64,000 nucleotides of DNA from Seminavis robusta (taxonomy: Eukaryota; Bacillariophyta; Bacillariophyceae; Naviculales; Naviculaceae), in NCBI GenBank assembly GCA_903772945.1, contig CAICTM010000046.1, positions 89,466-153,465 of the forward strand, read 5' to 3'. Under the pieces are notes generated by a model. It was not told where the DNA came from. It saw only the letters and a program-made list of their open reading frames with translations, and did not search any database. Made by a program: the position numbers and the translations under genes. Every line of letters begins with the position of its first letter. Within the stretch, counting starts at the first letter, position 1. Positions 1 to 10,130 of the stretch are shown here, piece by piece.

Positions 1-1180
1 TGGCAGCTCCTTGCTCCTTGAGCTTGTGGTTTTGTTGCAAGAGGAATAGGCGACTATTTTGCTGCTTCAAAGATCTGTTAAACAGACCTGTCCTCGGGTT
101 AGTGGCTATAGCTGGCTATTCTCAAAGGCAAGTAGTGTGCTTGTAGTCTCCCGACCGTTGTATCGATCTGCTATGGCTTGTCGTTGAAGATTAAGGTTAG
201 GGATACCCAGATCTGCTTGAGACAGCCAACCTGACAGTGGCGAGTAAATGTTACTACCGGTAGTCTAGCTAGTAGTATCTTCGTTTACTACTACCGTACT
301 TGTAGAACCGGTAGTGGTTCGGTTGATCGGTCTAATAAGGATTTCTTTGTTGCTTCTTGTTGAAAAAGGTTCGATGCGACAATGGCCAAAAAATGGATGA
401 AGCCGTCGCTCGATCATAACAAACCAGCTCGGTAGATGCGGTAAAACACTTTTGTCATTTAGAGCTTTAGAGCAAATTGTAACCTTAACTTTATATTTAC
501 CTTAACTACTGTTTAATGGTCATCGCGGCTTGGATCCATGCATCAATAACCCAAAACATCGCAACGTACCGGTACTGGTATCGTCATGGCTATCGTAATA
601 CTCATCCTTTTTTTGAAGAAGAAATTGATTTCAATAGACATTCACATTCGCTGCATGTACCTACATTCCACGTCCTTTGACGTACTCTGTCGTTCCATTG
701 CTCCGACATACGGTACCGGTAGCCACGGAGACGCGAGCCACGGAGACTCGATGGTCGTAGTAGCCAGCGCCTAGTGGTATCATAGTGCGGTCTTGGGAGA
801 ATGGAGAGGTGCGAGCCTTTCAAAAAGGTTGGCTCAGCCACGGTGAATCGAATCGTTTCCTCCGTGACACCACGAAGCAACCTATTTGGCTTCTAACAGA
901 TCTGATGAATACCACAGTCACCACCAAAACACTCACATTCTATTTTTCAAAAGGGTTTCAACCAAGCAACACGTCAGGGCAGTCTCCGTACCGCACAGTG
1001 GTCTTTCTTAAACAGGCGAGATAATGATGGAGGCAAACGTCGACACCGCCGCCCGCTGCCCATACATTTGTAGTATTCACGACACGGCACAGCAAACAAC
1101 AGATGATCGGCAAATGCACAACCATTTTTAGGAGATAGTAATCGTAGTAGTAATACACATTCTTATTGACTTTCATTTTA
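1..1180. other. intergenic, no supported gene
   Basis: No convincing coding region. Short open frames here lack ATG context, homology and compositional support. The stretch at 884-950 is a diverged copy of sequence at 24001-24068 (listed separately). The rest is AT-rich spacer with scattered ACCGGTAC-like palindromes. The last 100 bases are the 3' flank of the minus-strand LRR gene. Confidence 0.6.
884..950 (-). repeat. dispersed 3'-flank repeat, copy 1
   Basis: About 65 bases match 24001-24068 with only a few differences, including the shared core AACAGATCTGATGAATA. Each copy lies just downstream of a minus-strand surface-protein gene (LRR gene ending at 1181; giant gene ending at 24152), so it could be a duplicated 3' UTR or terminator segment, or a small dispersed repeat. 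Confidence 0.65.
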
Positions 1181-3205
1181 TTAAGTGCAAACACATTGAC
1201 TGCATGTGCAGTCCACAGGAAATGGATCTCCAGATTTCGAGCAATCTACCCATATCCCAAACATATCTTGGTTGGAACAAAGACTCCCGGGCACGCTGCC
1301 ACTCAATTGGTTATCATGCAAAGACAACCTTGTCAATGCGGTCAATAATCCAAGTTCTGAAGGAACACTTCCACTCAAGTTGTTGATATCCAAAGGCAAC
1401 CCAGCCAATGCAGTCATCAATCCAATCTCAGAAGGAATCCTGCCCCTCAACTGATTGCGAAACAAGCCCAAAAACGTCAAGGCTGTCAACAATCCGATCT
1501 CACTTGGAATGGTTCCGCTCAATGTGTCGTTGTACACGCCCACATAAGTCACAGTAGTCATCAAACCAACTTCCGTCGGAATGGTTCCGTTCAACTTGTT
1601 GTTAGAAATGTCCCAAGCAGTCAACGAGGTCAATAATCCAAACTCGGAAGGAATGTTACCGGTCAACGCGTTGCCATACGAGACCAAAAAAGTCAAAGCA
1701 GCCATCAATCCCATCTCCGTTGGAATGCTTCCGCTCAACTGGTAATTATCTCGCAACGACAGCCTCGTCAATGCGGTCAATAATCCAAGTTCCGAAGGGA
1801 TGTTTCCGCTCACTGTGGTGTTGGACAAGCCCAGATAAGTCAACTTGCTCAACAATCCAAGCTCCGTGGGAATGTTGCCACCGATGTTGGTGTTGTGAGA
1901 CAAGTCTAGAAGAATCAAGTCCGTCAAGTATCCCAGCTCCGTTGGAATCTCCCCCACCAAGTTGTTTGGACCCCAATCCAGAAGAGTCAATGCCGTCATG
2001 TACCCAATCCCCGTTGGAATGGTTCCAGTGAGACCAACATATGCTTGCTCAATCCGAGACGTATTTGCAGCATCGTAGGTTGTGCCAAAGAGCTCCACTG
2101 TCTCTGGTGGCGTTACGGCTCTAGTGGTAGGCTGAGTAGTTGCAGGTTGTAGAGTGGGACTGGGAGAGAGTGGATTTGTAGTTGTAGTTGGATTGGGAGT
2201 GGGTTGATTGGTTGAAATTGCTGTAGTCGGTTGAGGTGACATGGAAACAGGTTTGTTGCTGGGATTTACACTGGGGCTGATGGTTGTAGGATCCATTTTA
2301 CTCGACTGAGCAGATGGACTGGAGGATTCCCATGCTGAGGGACGAAGAACTGTTGGTTGCGGTGATGGGGGAAATGTCAAAGTCTGAGGAGCCATGGACA
2401 TGGGAACATTAGGCACATCACCGGATGCTGATGCTGGTACAGGCTCATTATTTGAGGAAGAAGAAGAAGTACAAACTCCAGATACACAAAGAATTCCTGT
2501 AATTGCTACTGCTGCCAGTGCAAAAACAATAACAATAATGGCCCAGAGCCGTCTCCCACCAGCAGGGGTGCTGTTGTTTTTGTTGTTGGCGTCAGTGGTC
2601 TGCGTCAAAGAAGCTTCTGTTGGCGGCGGCGGTGGTGGTTCATTGTCCATCTCATCTTGCCATTCCGAATCATGCTCTGGTGGCATCGATGTCAGAGTAG
2701 GTACTGGTTTGGCATCCGATGGTTCTTGAGAATGGTTTGATGTTCGAGAATGGTTTGATCTTTTTTCGTTTTCCTCTGCCGTGGACTTGGCAGCATCAAC
2801 AACAGCATCACTGTCAGATTGTTCTTGAGAATGGTTTGGTCTTCTGAGTCCATGCTTGGCTAGCTTTTCGGAGATGGCTCCTCTGGCTGCCACTCTAACT
2901 TCTTGAATTGGATTTTTGAGTCCATGCCTGGCTACCTTCTCCGATACGGCTCCTCTAGCAACGACTTGAACTTCTTGTAGTTGATGTGTGGCAGTGCCAA
3001 ACTTGTTGGTAACGGCTGGTGGTTGATGATTGTGCAAACCTTTTGAGGGCAAGTCTTCTTCTTCCAGTCCACCACTTTCAATTTCAAGTTCAATTTCATC
3101 TAGCATTCGTACCGAGACCAGAGGCGTGTTGGTGGAACGCCTGGAACGCCTCTGTCTCTGACTGGCAATCAGGTGCGCTGAAGCTATAGGAATGTTGTCA
3201 TCCAT
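1181..3205 (-). CDS. type II single-pass LRR membrane protein (paralogue 1)
   Basis: Predicted 674-residue protein counted from the ATG at 3205; the frame is open ten codons upstream, but the sequence from this ATG (MDDNIPIASAH) resembles the paralogues. An acidic, disordered N-terminal half contains two tandem copies of a 23-residue motif (QEV-V-ARGA-SEK-A-HGL). One transmembrane helix follows (AIIVIVFALAAVAITGIL, about 2480-2560), then a short Ser stretch, a P/T/S-rich linker, and about ten plant-type LRRs of the GxIPxEhGLLTxLTxL form. The C-terminus is a Cys-rich cap (CTCSQCVCT). A charged N-terminus before a lone TM suggests N-in/C-out topology with LRRs outside. No kinase domain is seen, so this is not a classic plant receptor kinase. 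Closest relatives in the window are at 46310 and 56368. Recognition or adhesion is inference. Confidence 0.88.
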   Translation of the reverse strand: MDDNIPIASAHLIASQRQRRSRRSTNTPLVSVRMLDEIELEIESGGLEEEDLPSKGLHNHQPPAVTNKFGTATHQLQEVQVVARGAVSEKVARHGLKNPIQEVRVAARGAISEKLAKHGLRRPNHSQEQSDSDAVVDAAKSTAEENEKRSNHSRTSNHSQEPSDAKPVPTLTSMPPEHDSEWQDEMDNEPPPPPPTEASLTQTTDANNKNNSTPAGGRRLWAIIVIVFALAAVAITGILCVSGVCTSSSSSNNEPVPASASGDVPNVPMSMAPQTLTFPPSPQPTVLRPSAWESSSPSAQSSKMDPTTISPSVNPSNKPVSMSPQPTTAISTNQPTPNPTTTTNPLSPSPTLQPATTQPTTRAVTPPETVELFGTTYDAANTSRIEQAYVGLTGTIPTGIGYMTALTLLDWGPNNLVGEIPTELGYLTDLILLDLSHNTNIGGNIPTELGLLSKLTYLGLSNTTVSGNIPSELGLLTALTRLSLRDNYQLSGSIPTEMGLMAALTFLVSYGNALTGNIPSEFGLLTSLTAWDISNNKLNGTIPTEVGLMTTVTYVGVYNDTLSGTIPSEIGLLTALTFLGLFRNQLRGRIPSEIGLMTALAGLPLDINNLSGSVPSELGLLTALTRLSLHDNQLSGSVPGSLCSNQDMFGIWVDCSKSGDPFPVDCTCSQCVCT

Positions 3206-3659
3206 GGTCGATCGATCTGTTCGTTCAAAAGACAATAAGCTGTGGCACGTTGTTTGGTTCTGTTTGCGTCCGACTGAGCTGAAGGTTAGGGTTACTCCGA
3301 TGAGCTTGGTGAACTCAGTCGTCGCAGCCAGCTAGCTAGCCAGTGAGCGTGTTCTTAGTTTCAGATGATGATGTCCCTGGTAGTAGACTAGAATAGTTAG
3401 CTAGCGAGTTTCGAGCGGTAGCAGTGCGATCGGCGACAACAACAAACGGAGATAGTGGTATGCTAGCTAGTAGCGGTGTGGTTGATTGATCGAAGGATAA
3501 CTTATTATTGTTGCTGCGTGTTGAAAGACGGGCAATGACCAAACTACAGTGTGGAAAATCGCGTAGCGGTGTGTGTTGTTAACGGTCCTTGTATGACTTT
3601 AACATGACCGATTTATTTTAAATAAGCCAGCGGAGCTGTGTAACCTCGGCAGAAAGGTT

Positions 3660-3885
3660 TCAGTGAAGAAGCAGATACGCCTATTAGCTAGCTAGCTAGC
3701 TAGAAGCAGATACCTGTAGTGCTTAGCTAGCTAGTGCTTAACTTGCGCTTAGCTAGCTAGAAGCAGATCCCCTAGCTAGAAACAGATTCCCATAGCAAGC
3801 TAGAAGCAGATACCCCAAGCTAGCTAGAATACTAGATATAGCTTTTGCTAGCTTTAGAGTTTTTCCTGGTAGAAGCAGATCCCCC
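3660..3885. repeat. degenerate TAGAAGCAGATNCCC minisatellite
   Basis: About six irregularly spaced copies of TAGAAGCAGAT followed by C-rich sequence (near 3668, 3702, 3760, 3780, 3801, 3871), separated by GCTAGCTAG runs. It lies 450-680 bases upstream of the minus-strand LRR gene. It could be a decayed tandem repeat or a clustered binding motif; only the repetition is seen. Confidence 0.6.
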
Positions 3886-4126
3886 TACTAGGATGCATGT
3901 AAATAGCTTTAGCTGGTTTTTTTAAAAAAGCACCATCCTAGGATACTTATTTAGTTTTTGCTGACTTATTTGTATTCTAACCCTACCCTTATACCTGCAG
4001 GGACCACCGTAGCAGGAAAAACAATTAAAGGGGTTGAGGGCTCTGGCAGCAAGACTGCCGAGGTAATTGTGATGAGGTAGTCTAGGGACACAGGGACACT
4101 GAGAAGCTGGCCACTATCATGCGAAT

Positions 4127-4176
4127 TGAATCAGAATGGAATCAGAATGGAATGGAATGGAATGGAATCGAATCAG
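4127..4176. repeat. GGAAT-type microsatellite
   Basis: A run of GAATG/GGAAT pentamers interspersed with AATCAG, just beyond the 3' end of the LINE. A similar array in the opposite sense lies at 10603-10640, on the other side of the mobile block. Confidence 0.75.
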
Positions 4177-4275
4177 GGAGCCTACGGGTTCCGAATGAAA
4201 GTATTGAAGTCAATAGCTCTAGTGTTCAGCAGCCCAGCTGCGTTACATAACGCTAAATGCGTTAATATTAAAATG

Positions 4276-5811
4276 CTATAACTCTCTCGCTCTATCTATA
4301 ATATACATTGCCTTGTCCACCAGTACCTGCACTGAGGGAATAATGTTGGTAAGAAAGCAATTCGTTCTTGAATTCGTATCATCAACAAACCCTGTCATGA
4401 ACAGCTTGACCCGCTTTGAGCCGTCTGGGCTGGCAAAGGTGGCGCCAGTCGCATAGGGCTCGAAACAATCAAATAGTGTGCTCGAAATAAACAGCCATAA
4501 GGCAGGGGAGTTACCAGCTCCTTGGCCAGACCCGTGCCAGGGATCTTCCTCCGTATGACCGAGAAATGTGACTGACGTTCCCAGAGTGGTCTTGATATGG
4601 TACTGGGCCTGTTCCAGGTTCATTCCATTCACTTTACAGACACGTACCGGCATACCCATCTTTCGGCTTGCAAGACTGGCAATGTACATGAGAATCCTGT
4701 CGTAGCACGCAGCTGCGTCATTGTCATTCTTGATTAGGGGGTGCAAGCAACAACATGACACTTCGTACTCTAATTCCTCCATATAACAGAGATCAATTGC
4801 TGACCTCCCTGGAACGGAACCAAATTGCCGGGTGTTGATCAGCCCTTGCTTGGAGGCATGGTGGAGGAGTTCGCGCCACTTCACTCCTAGAAGCAGGTTA
4901 TAATCGGCTTCAAAGATATGGATGACTCGCAGACGATGGATTTTGCAACCACCCTCATCCTTGGGGATGAGGGTATTGACAATTTTGTTCCATCTACAGT
5001 AGGCAAAGCCCTGTTCCAGAGCAAAATTGAGGAGCCGAAAGTGGGCCTGCTTGATCTTGGTTTGAAACTCTGCCAACTCCTTTCCTTCCTCAGACTCTGG
5101 GTCGAGACTGTGTTCTGTAAAGAGAGATTTCCAATGACCGAGATGTTGTCCAGAGGGAGAGGTTGTAGTGCGTTCATTCCAGCTCTTGAGTTTCCCATCG
5201 AACTGTTCCTCTGTCAATGTTGCTGGAATCTCACCATCGCAAGCCCGACCCAGATGTCGAAGGAGGACTGCTGTAGCAAACGACATTTCGAATGGGCAAA
5301 TGTCGTATTCTCCATCGAGGATTGCATCGGCGGTAGCAGTGCTGGCGGAGAAGTCTGTATCGGTGCGCAATGTGAAGTCGGATCGGAATTCTGTCTCCTC
5401 AGCCTGCCGGAAATGCTTTTTGAGGTGAGCCTGGAGATGTCGTTCAATTTCCTCGGGATCCTCAACATACATCCAGTCTTGACACTGTTTCGGCGGCGCG
5501 GTGGGGTCTCGGGGGACTTCCAAGGCTGTTAGTCCCGCACCATGACATTTACCCCGCGCGTGGGCACACATTTGCCATGCTCTTCGAGTGGCTTCAGCGT
5601 TTCGCAAGCGCTTCATCACATTAGCCAACCGTGTGTCTCCTTCTGACTCGTATTGGGCTTGGAGTTCCATTTGGTACTCTTGGCGCAACTTGTGGGTTCT
5701 CCACTCATCCACCTCCGCCGCACGAAGTTCCTTGCGGGCTTGCTTCTTTCGTTTCTTGCAGTTTTCCAGCGATGTGGGTAGTTCAAAAGCTGGATCGGAG
5801 ATTCGCTCCAT
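4276..5811 (-). pseudogene. LINE ORF2, reverse transcriptase part
   Basis: A 511-codon open frame carrying a reverse transcriptase with recognisable motifs: an acidic catalytic segment (NDNDAAACYDRI), GAGNSPALW, and the catalytic FVDD. A charged helical linker (KKRKKQARKELRAAE) precedes it. The first codons (MERIS) coincide with the insertion junction and continue directly from the endonuclease frame at 6615-6630 (MEQIS), so this ATG is not a natural start. The C-terminus is lost soon after the FVDD block. It would have copied the element RNA at a nicked target; in its present state it is non-functional. Confidence 0.82.
5796..5811. repeat. 16-bp direct repeat, left copy
   Basis: CGGAGATTCGCTCCAT matches 6615-6630 with one mismatch. 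The pair brackets the 803-bp gag insert within LINE ORF2 and looks like a target-site duplication. Confidence 0.8.
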
Positions 5812-6614
5812 AACACCAACGGCGCTCCAAGACCAGTACCTCTCACCAGGAAGAAGCTACTGCTCGCGGCAATACAGATGTATCACCATTGGTCGTTCAA
5901 GAGGAAGGCACCCGTCCGCATCGTCTCGCTGATGGTCACCGCCCTCGATGCTTTCAGAGTTGGACTCTTCCAGCCGCACGGCGAAATCGTCCCATGGCAA
6001 CAAATGAGACGCAGCGATGCCACGGTGACCGATGGGGAGCGTGCAATCGCACTTTGGGACAAGAACAACAAGCCCATCCGCTCAGAGTTCAGAGAGTTTC
6101 GCGACGAATCAGTCTTCATCAAATGGAGGAAGAACTTCCTCAACACGCTCAAATCTCAAGGTCTCTCCCACCTCATTGATTCTGACTTCACGGTCACCAA
6201 CGTCGAACTAGACGAGAAACAACGAGAATGGATGTACAAGACCTTCGAAGACATCTTCCAAGAAGCACAGGCAAGATCTGTCGTCCTTGCCAACGAAACC
6301 AACAAGGACACTCGTGCGATCTGGAAGGCAATTGACGAATATTACTCCAAGTCCATGGTCGCAACCCTGCGCTCGGATAAGATTTCGTGTTATCTCACCT
6401 CCGCCGATATCGCAGAAGGTGTATGGAGAGGGTCCCAAGCTGGTTTCATCTCCAACTTCCTCGAACAATTTCGGCAGTACAATGAGATCAGCGACGAGCC
6501 GTACACTGACCAACAGGGGGCACGTTTCTTGGAACGCTCAATCTCCAAGGCACCAAATCTCGCCCCTGTACGACGTCTCGCACTGCAAACCAAGAAAGCT
6601 GCAGGCGACACCTC
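5812..6614 (+). pseudogene. copia-type gag fragment inserted in the LINE
   Basis: The plus-strand frame is open from the left junction through about 6610, with an internal ATG at 5878. The sequence is the gag-like segment typical of diatom Ty1/copia elements as I recall them (ATLRSDKISCYLTSADIAEG, FISNFLEQFRQYNEI). It has neither a natural start codon nor the remainder of gag-pol. Beyond about 6614 the frame runs into antisense LINE sequence, so the open frame's apparent end at 6714 is artificial. Flanking 16-bp repeats indicate that the fragment arrived as one insertion. No poly(A) or LTR is seen at either end. Confidence 0.72.
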
Positions 6615-6630
6615 CGGAGATTTGCTCCAT
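6615..6630. repeat. 16-bp direct repeat, right copy
   Basis: CGGAGATTTGCTCCAT; partner of 5796-5811. It also marks the point where the endonuclease frame is cut. Confidence 0.8.
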
Positions 6631-7530
6631 TCGGAGTCGAATCTGATTGGTAATGTCGTTCTTGCATTGGAGTGCATGCAGGGCCATCGTCAGGACTTGG
6701 AATTTCAAGCGTAACTGGGTCAATGCGGGGGAACTGGGAATGGGCGAATAGGTCGGGCACTTTTTGGCGGCATGGAGGCTTGCAGAAAGGAGGAGTTGGT
6801 CCAAGGCCTCAGCCTCTTGCTGGGTAGGTGCCTGGTTGAATCTCCAGAGTCGTTGAAAGAATCCATGATTGTCAAGATAGCTGTACTTGGATTTGATGTA
6901 GGTGGTGACTTGATGGCGTTTCTTGGAATGCACCCTTCGTTGACAGGGCTTGGGTAAAGCTGCTGTATCAGACCCAAACAGCTGTTTCAAGTCGAAGTCA
7001 ACAAAGCAGGCACGGTGGTCACTATAGAAGTGGTCACAGAACGGATGGTAACCACAAGCGTTGACAGCATCCAAAAGGTTTTCAGAAACGAGGATGTAAT
7101 CGATTACCTTACTGCCTCTGACATAGGTGTTAAAGTCACTGATTCCGTGATTGTAGAAAATTGGATCTACAAGCTTGCAATCGGAGACCAGTCGTGACAG
7201 CCCCTTCCGTCCTCTTGCCAAATCGTCATTGAAATCGCCACCCACAATAATCTCATGACCATTTGCGATGTCTTTGGCCACGCATTCCTGAAGATCATCA
7301 TAGTGGTTCCTCCTTGGATCTAGGGACTGCCGTGATTCCTGTACATAGATGGCATGTAGTTGGGCCAGAACGGTCCTATCACCAGCCCTCTCAACACTCC
7401 CATCGGTCACAGTATACACATTGTAAACTGATAGTCGCTTTCCATCTTTGCAGGATAGAACCGTCCTTGTCCAGCGGCCAAGGTAATCTGCCTCGGCCTC
7501 CAACACTCTGCCAACGGTGCGGCCCATCAC
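6615..7530 (-). pseudogene. LINE ORF2, endonuclease domain (C-terminal part)
   Basis: Endonuclease/exonuclease/phosphatase fold signatures are present: GGDFNDD, then a Tyr/Ile-rich DYILVS strand, then SDHRACF with the catalytic Asp-His pair. This domain nicks target DNA to prime reverse transcription. The frame starts at a chance ATG; it is the continuation of the frame at 7527-7976 after a frameshift (a TA-type 2-base gain, or a 1-base loss, around CTCTATCTC). A linker rich in charged helix leads to the reverse transcriptase beyond the gag insert. Confidence 0.78.
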
Positions 7531-7976
7531 CAGAGATAGAGAGTCCCTCCTGGCTTGTATTCTCTCAAGTGGATCTGTGGAGTGCTGCCAAAAGTGACCT
7601 TCCTATGGTCAAAGGCCTTCCTCACAGCTGCTTGAATCTTCCGTCGCACACCTGGCTGGTTAGTATCAAGATTGGGCTCCTGAAATCCAGCATAATCGGT
7701 TCCTAACATTCCCAAAGTTTTGCATTCTTCAAAGAGTTCCCCGCCATTTTCATCATAAAGTGGGAATCCTCTCTTGTTGTTGAAGATGAATCGCGCCACA
7801 TGTGGTGGCTTCTTGGGTGGCATAATGTCCCCCACTGGCTCATTTCGAGCCAGCATCCCCTTGATATTGTCCCATGAGTCAAAGTCATCCACTAACGGTG
7901 ATTCAACTGCCCCTGTAGGTTGGCCTCCGCCCAGCGAGTCCCATAGAACACTTTGTGCCGGGGGAGCCCAGCCCAT
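7527..7976 (-). pseudogene. LINE ORF2, N-terminal part of endonuclease
   Basis: A 149-codon frame starting two bases after the ORF1 stop. The C-terminal half contains FQEPNLDTNQPGVRRKIQ, which fits the first catalytic (Q-E) motif of the endonuclease fold. The last codons (KPGGTLYLW, stop) diverge just where the downstream frame (MGRTVGRVLEAEADYLG) takes over, so this is the same protein split by a frameshift. Confidence 0.75.
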
Positions 7977-7978
7977 CT

Positions 7979-9757
7979 TTAACTACCCCGCCCACCAGGA
8001 TGCCCCTGTGGGTCCTGGTTGGGTGGGGGTTGAGATGGGGGTTGGGTAGGCTGGGGAAATCCTGGGTAGAATCCTGCACCACCAGCAAGATACTGTAATC
8101 CATGGTAGGGTGGTGGCTGCGGCTGCTGGTAAGGCTGATAGGTGGCTGCTGGATACAACTGTGCTGGCTGAAGAGAGCGTGGATCGGCACGAGGATGCTT
8201 GTCATCTTGCTTGAGTAGAGGAGACGTAACAGGAATACCATCTTGAGTCGCAACTGGTACATTTGAAGGTGGTGGTCGCTTCTGATAGGGATTGCCATGG
8301 TAGCCCTGCAGAAAATCTGGGTGTGTATACACATCATTAGTGCCTTGGTGGTGGTATTGTCCATGGGCTGGAGACTGATGAGGAGTCTGGTAACTTCCAT
8401 AGTGGGGCGCTGTCATACCCGGTGCTGGACCATCATTGGCACCCCCTCCAGGAGGATGTGGTTGTCTGGAGGAAGGAGGATTAGAGGGGGTGGCAGTGGC
8501 TTCAGATGGTCTTTGCATGTTACTGAACAAGGCCATCATCTGCTGAAATCTTGCTTCACTGGCTACCTGGTCCTTTTGGTGCTTTGCTTCCAGTTGTTGC
8601 AGTTGTTCCTGATGTTTCTTCTCCATTCTTTCCATGGCATCTAATGTGGACTTGGTCTGTTGCTGCATAGCTAATGTGGACTTGGACTGTTGTTCCATGG
8701 CTGCTTTGAGGGCTGCTATTTCTTTGGGCGGTGCATCAATAGTAACATCACTGGTTGCCACAGTGGTGGCTGTAGCTGGTACAGAGACATTAGGCACTGG
8801 TGCCGGATTCTGTCCCCAAGTTCTGACTTTGTCTGCCCAAGTAGTCACAATTGCTTCCACTGAAGCAAGGGAGGAATCATCTTGATACAGTGTGTGAAAG
8901 GAGCGACTGCTGTATGAGTACTGATCCCAAGAGTCATCCCTTGGAGTTCGTGGTTGTCTTTGAATGACAGAAGGCTCCTCATCCTGAAGGGCATAGTCTT
9001 GTGGGAAGATGGTGGCATCCGAGAAGATATCTTTGAGTTTTTCCACCACTGTGTCTCTAGCACTCTTTTGGCAAATGGCATAGTACTGTCCTGCAGTGGC
9101 ATAGGATTTGTGGCGTTCCAGATCCAACAGTAGGGGCTTGCCATTGGCAGTGACAATCTTCTCTATGAGCAAAGGACGAATTTCATCTTCAAAGTTTGGA
9201 TTCAGATCTTGTAGGGGGACTCCAGTGGTGGCATTGATGACATCCATATGTTGAATCATTGCCTTCTTCATAAGGTCATGGTGCTTTCTTTGTCTGCTGA
9301 TCGTGTTCAATTTTAGGCTCAGTAGATCCAACTGTGGGTGTTGCAGAGTGGGGTCATTGGCAATGGCTTTCATCAGATTCTCAAAGACAGGACGGTCGGT
9401 GATTCCAACTTGGATGCCAAGGATGTCAATCTTCTCAGTATCGACCTTGACTTTGGTTGGAACAATGGCAATGGGACAGGTTATGGAAGGCCTCTGCTGA
9501 CGTAGCCAACTAGATACCCTAGGTAACAGGCCATCACGGAAGGTCTTCTTAGGATTCTTCCCGGCAATGTAGCATACCGTGGCAGTCTGGGATTCTTCTA
9601 AGCTGTGTGGCCGCAGGAAGAGCTTGTGTTCTTTGAGAAAGGGAACCACCCCTTGAATCTTCTTTAATGCACCAGGCACGCTGTCGTAATCAGGGCTTTG
9701 CACATAGAAAGAACAGGCAAATCGACGAATGTAGTCATTGATGGGTCCCCAGTCCAT
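7979..9757 (-). CDS. LINE ORF1-like protein
   Basis: About 592 residues from the ATG at 9757; the frame is open further upstream to the junction near 9775, so the true N-terminus may be lost. The N-terminal 300 residues are globular and unrecognised. A coiled coil rich in Gln/Lys/Glu follows (EQQSKSTLAMQQQTKSTL onward), then a long Pro/Gln/Tyr/His-rich tail. No zinc knuckle is visible. Position directly ahead of ORF2 with a two-base gap identifies it as ORF1, which in LINEs normally binds element RNA; that role is inferred from position and coiled coil, not from a known motif. Confidence 0.65.
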   Translation of the reverse strand: MDWGPINDYIRRFACSFYVQSPDYDSVPGALKKIQGVVPFLKEHKLFLRPHSLEESQTATVCYIAGKNPKKTFRDGLLPRVSSWLRQQRPSITCPIAIVPTKVKVDTEKIDILGIQVGITDRPVFENLMKAIANDPTLQHPQLDLLSLKLNTISRQRKHHDLMKKAMIQHMDVINATTGVPLQDLNPNFEDEIRPLLIEKIVTANGKPLLLDLERHKSYATAGQYYAICQKSARDTVVEKLKDIFSDATIFPQDYALQDEEPSVIQRQPRTPRDDSWDQYSYSSRSFHTLYQDDSSLASVEAIVTTWADKVRTWGQNPAPVPNVSVPATATTVATSDVTIDAPPKEIAALKAAMEQQSKSTLAMQQQTKSTLDAMERMEKKHQEQLQQLEAKHQKDQVASEARFQQMMALFSNMQRPSEATATPSNPPSSRQPHPPGGGANDGPAPGMTAPHYGSYQTPHQSPAHGQYHHQGTNDVYTHPDFLQGYHGNPYQKRPPPSNVPVATQDGIPVTSPLLKQDDKHPRADPRSLQPAQLYPAATYQPYQQPQPPPYHGLQYLAGGAGFYPGFPQPTQPPSQPPPNQDPQGHPGGRGS

Positions 9758-9775
9758 CACTGAGGCATTCGGTGT

Positions 9776-10130
9776 CGTGGGAGATGAGGGCCACAGCGTG
9801 GCGGAGGGCGTTGATGATGAACTGGGGCTTCACAGGGTACCACCGGTTGCGGGCCGCATTGAAGTGGTTGAAGAGGGGAGTATCAGCATCGGCGCCTTTG
9901 GTACGGAGATGGTAGACCACACGCGCGAGAGACTTCACCGGGCAGAGCCACGGATCAGAGGTCGGGCGGTGGCCCACGGATTCGCAGCGGACAGCATTCT
10001 TTTGGTCAGTGAACGTAAACGTGCATCGGTGAGGCACGCGTGGTTCTTCACGTCATTCAAAGAGATGGTGTCTCCGCGGATTTGGAGGCCGCCGCGGACA
10101 GGGTTGGGAGCGTGGAACCCTCGCAGAGGA
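9776..10130 (-). pseudogene. tyrosine recombinase fragment
   Basis: The minus-strand frame reads FTFTDQKNAVRCESVGH, then PVKSLARVVYHLR and KPQFIINALRHAVALIS. This pattern matches tyrosine recombinases found repeatedly in diatom genomes (Crypton-like or phage-integrase-like), ahead of the catalytic RxxR/Tyr region. The frame is shifted near 10035. It ends abruptly at about 9775, where LINE ORF1 sequence begins, so the catalytic C-terminus is missing here. Confidence 0.55.

Larger units (their letters stand above)
3236..4275. other. intergenic with degenerate minisatellite
   Basis: Upstream of the LRR gene. No gene supported. It carries the TAGAAGCAGAT array and a GGAAT-type microsatellite (both listed separately) plus many CTAGCTAG stretches. 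Confidence 0.6.
4276..9775 (-). mobile_element. LINE-type (non-LTR) retrotransposon, truncated and interrupted
   Basis: Minus-strand order is ORF1 (9757-7979), then ORF2 with an apurinic-type endonuclease domain (7976 to about 6615) and a reverse transcriptase (5811-4276). ORF1 and ORF2 are separated by only two bases (TAA AG ATG). ORF2 is broken by a frameshift near 7528 and by an 803-bp insertion at 5812-6614. The reverse transcriptase stops shortly after the catalytic FVDD motif, so the 3' end is missing, and no poly(A) tract is seen. The 5' end abuts a tyrosine-recombinase fragment at about 9775. Confidence 0.8.
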
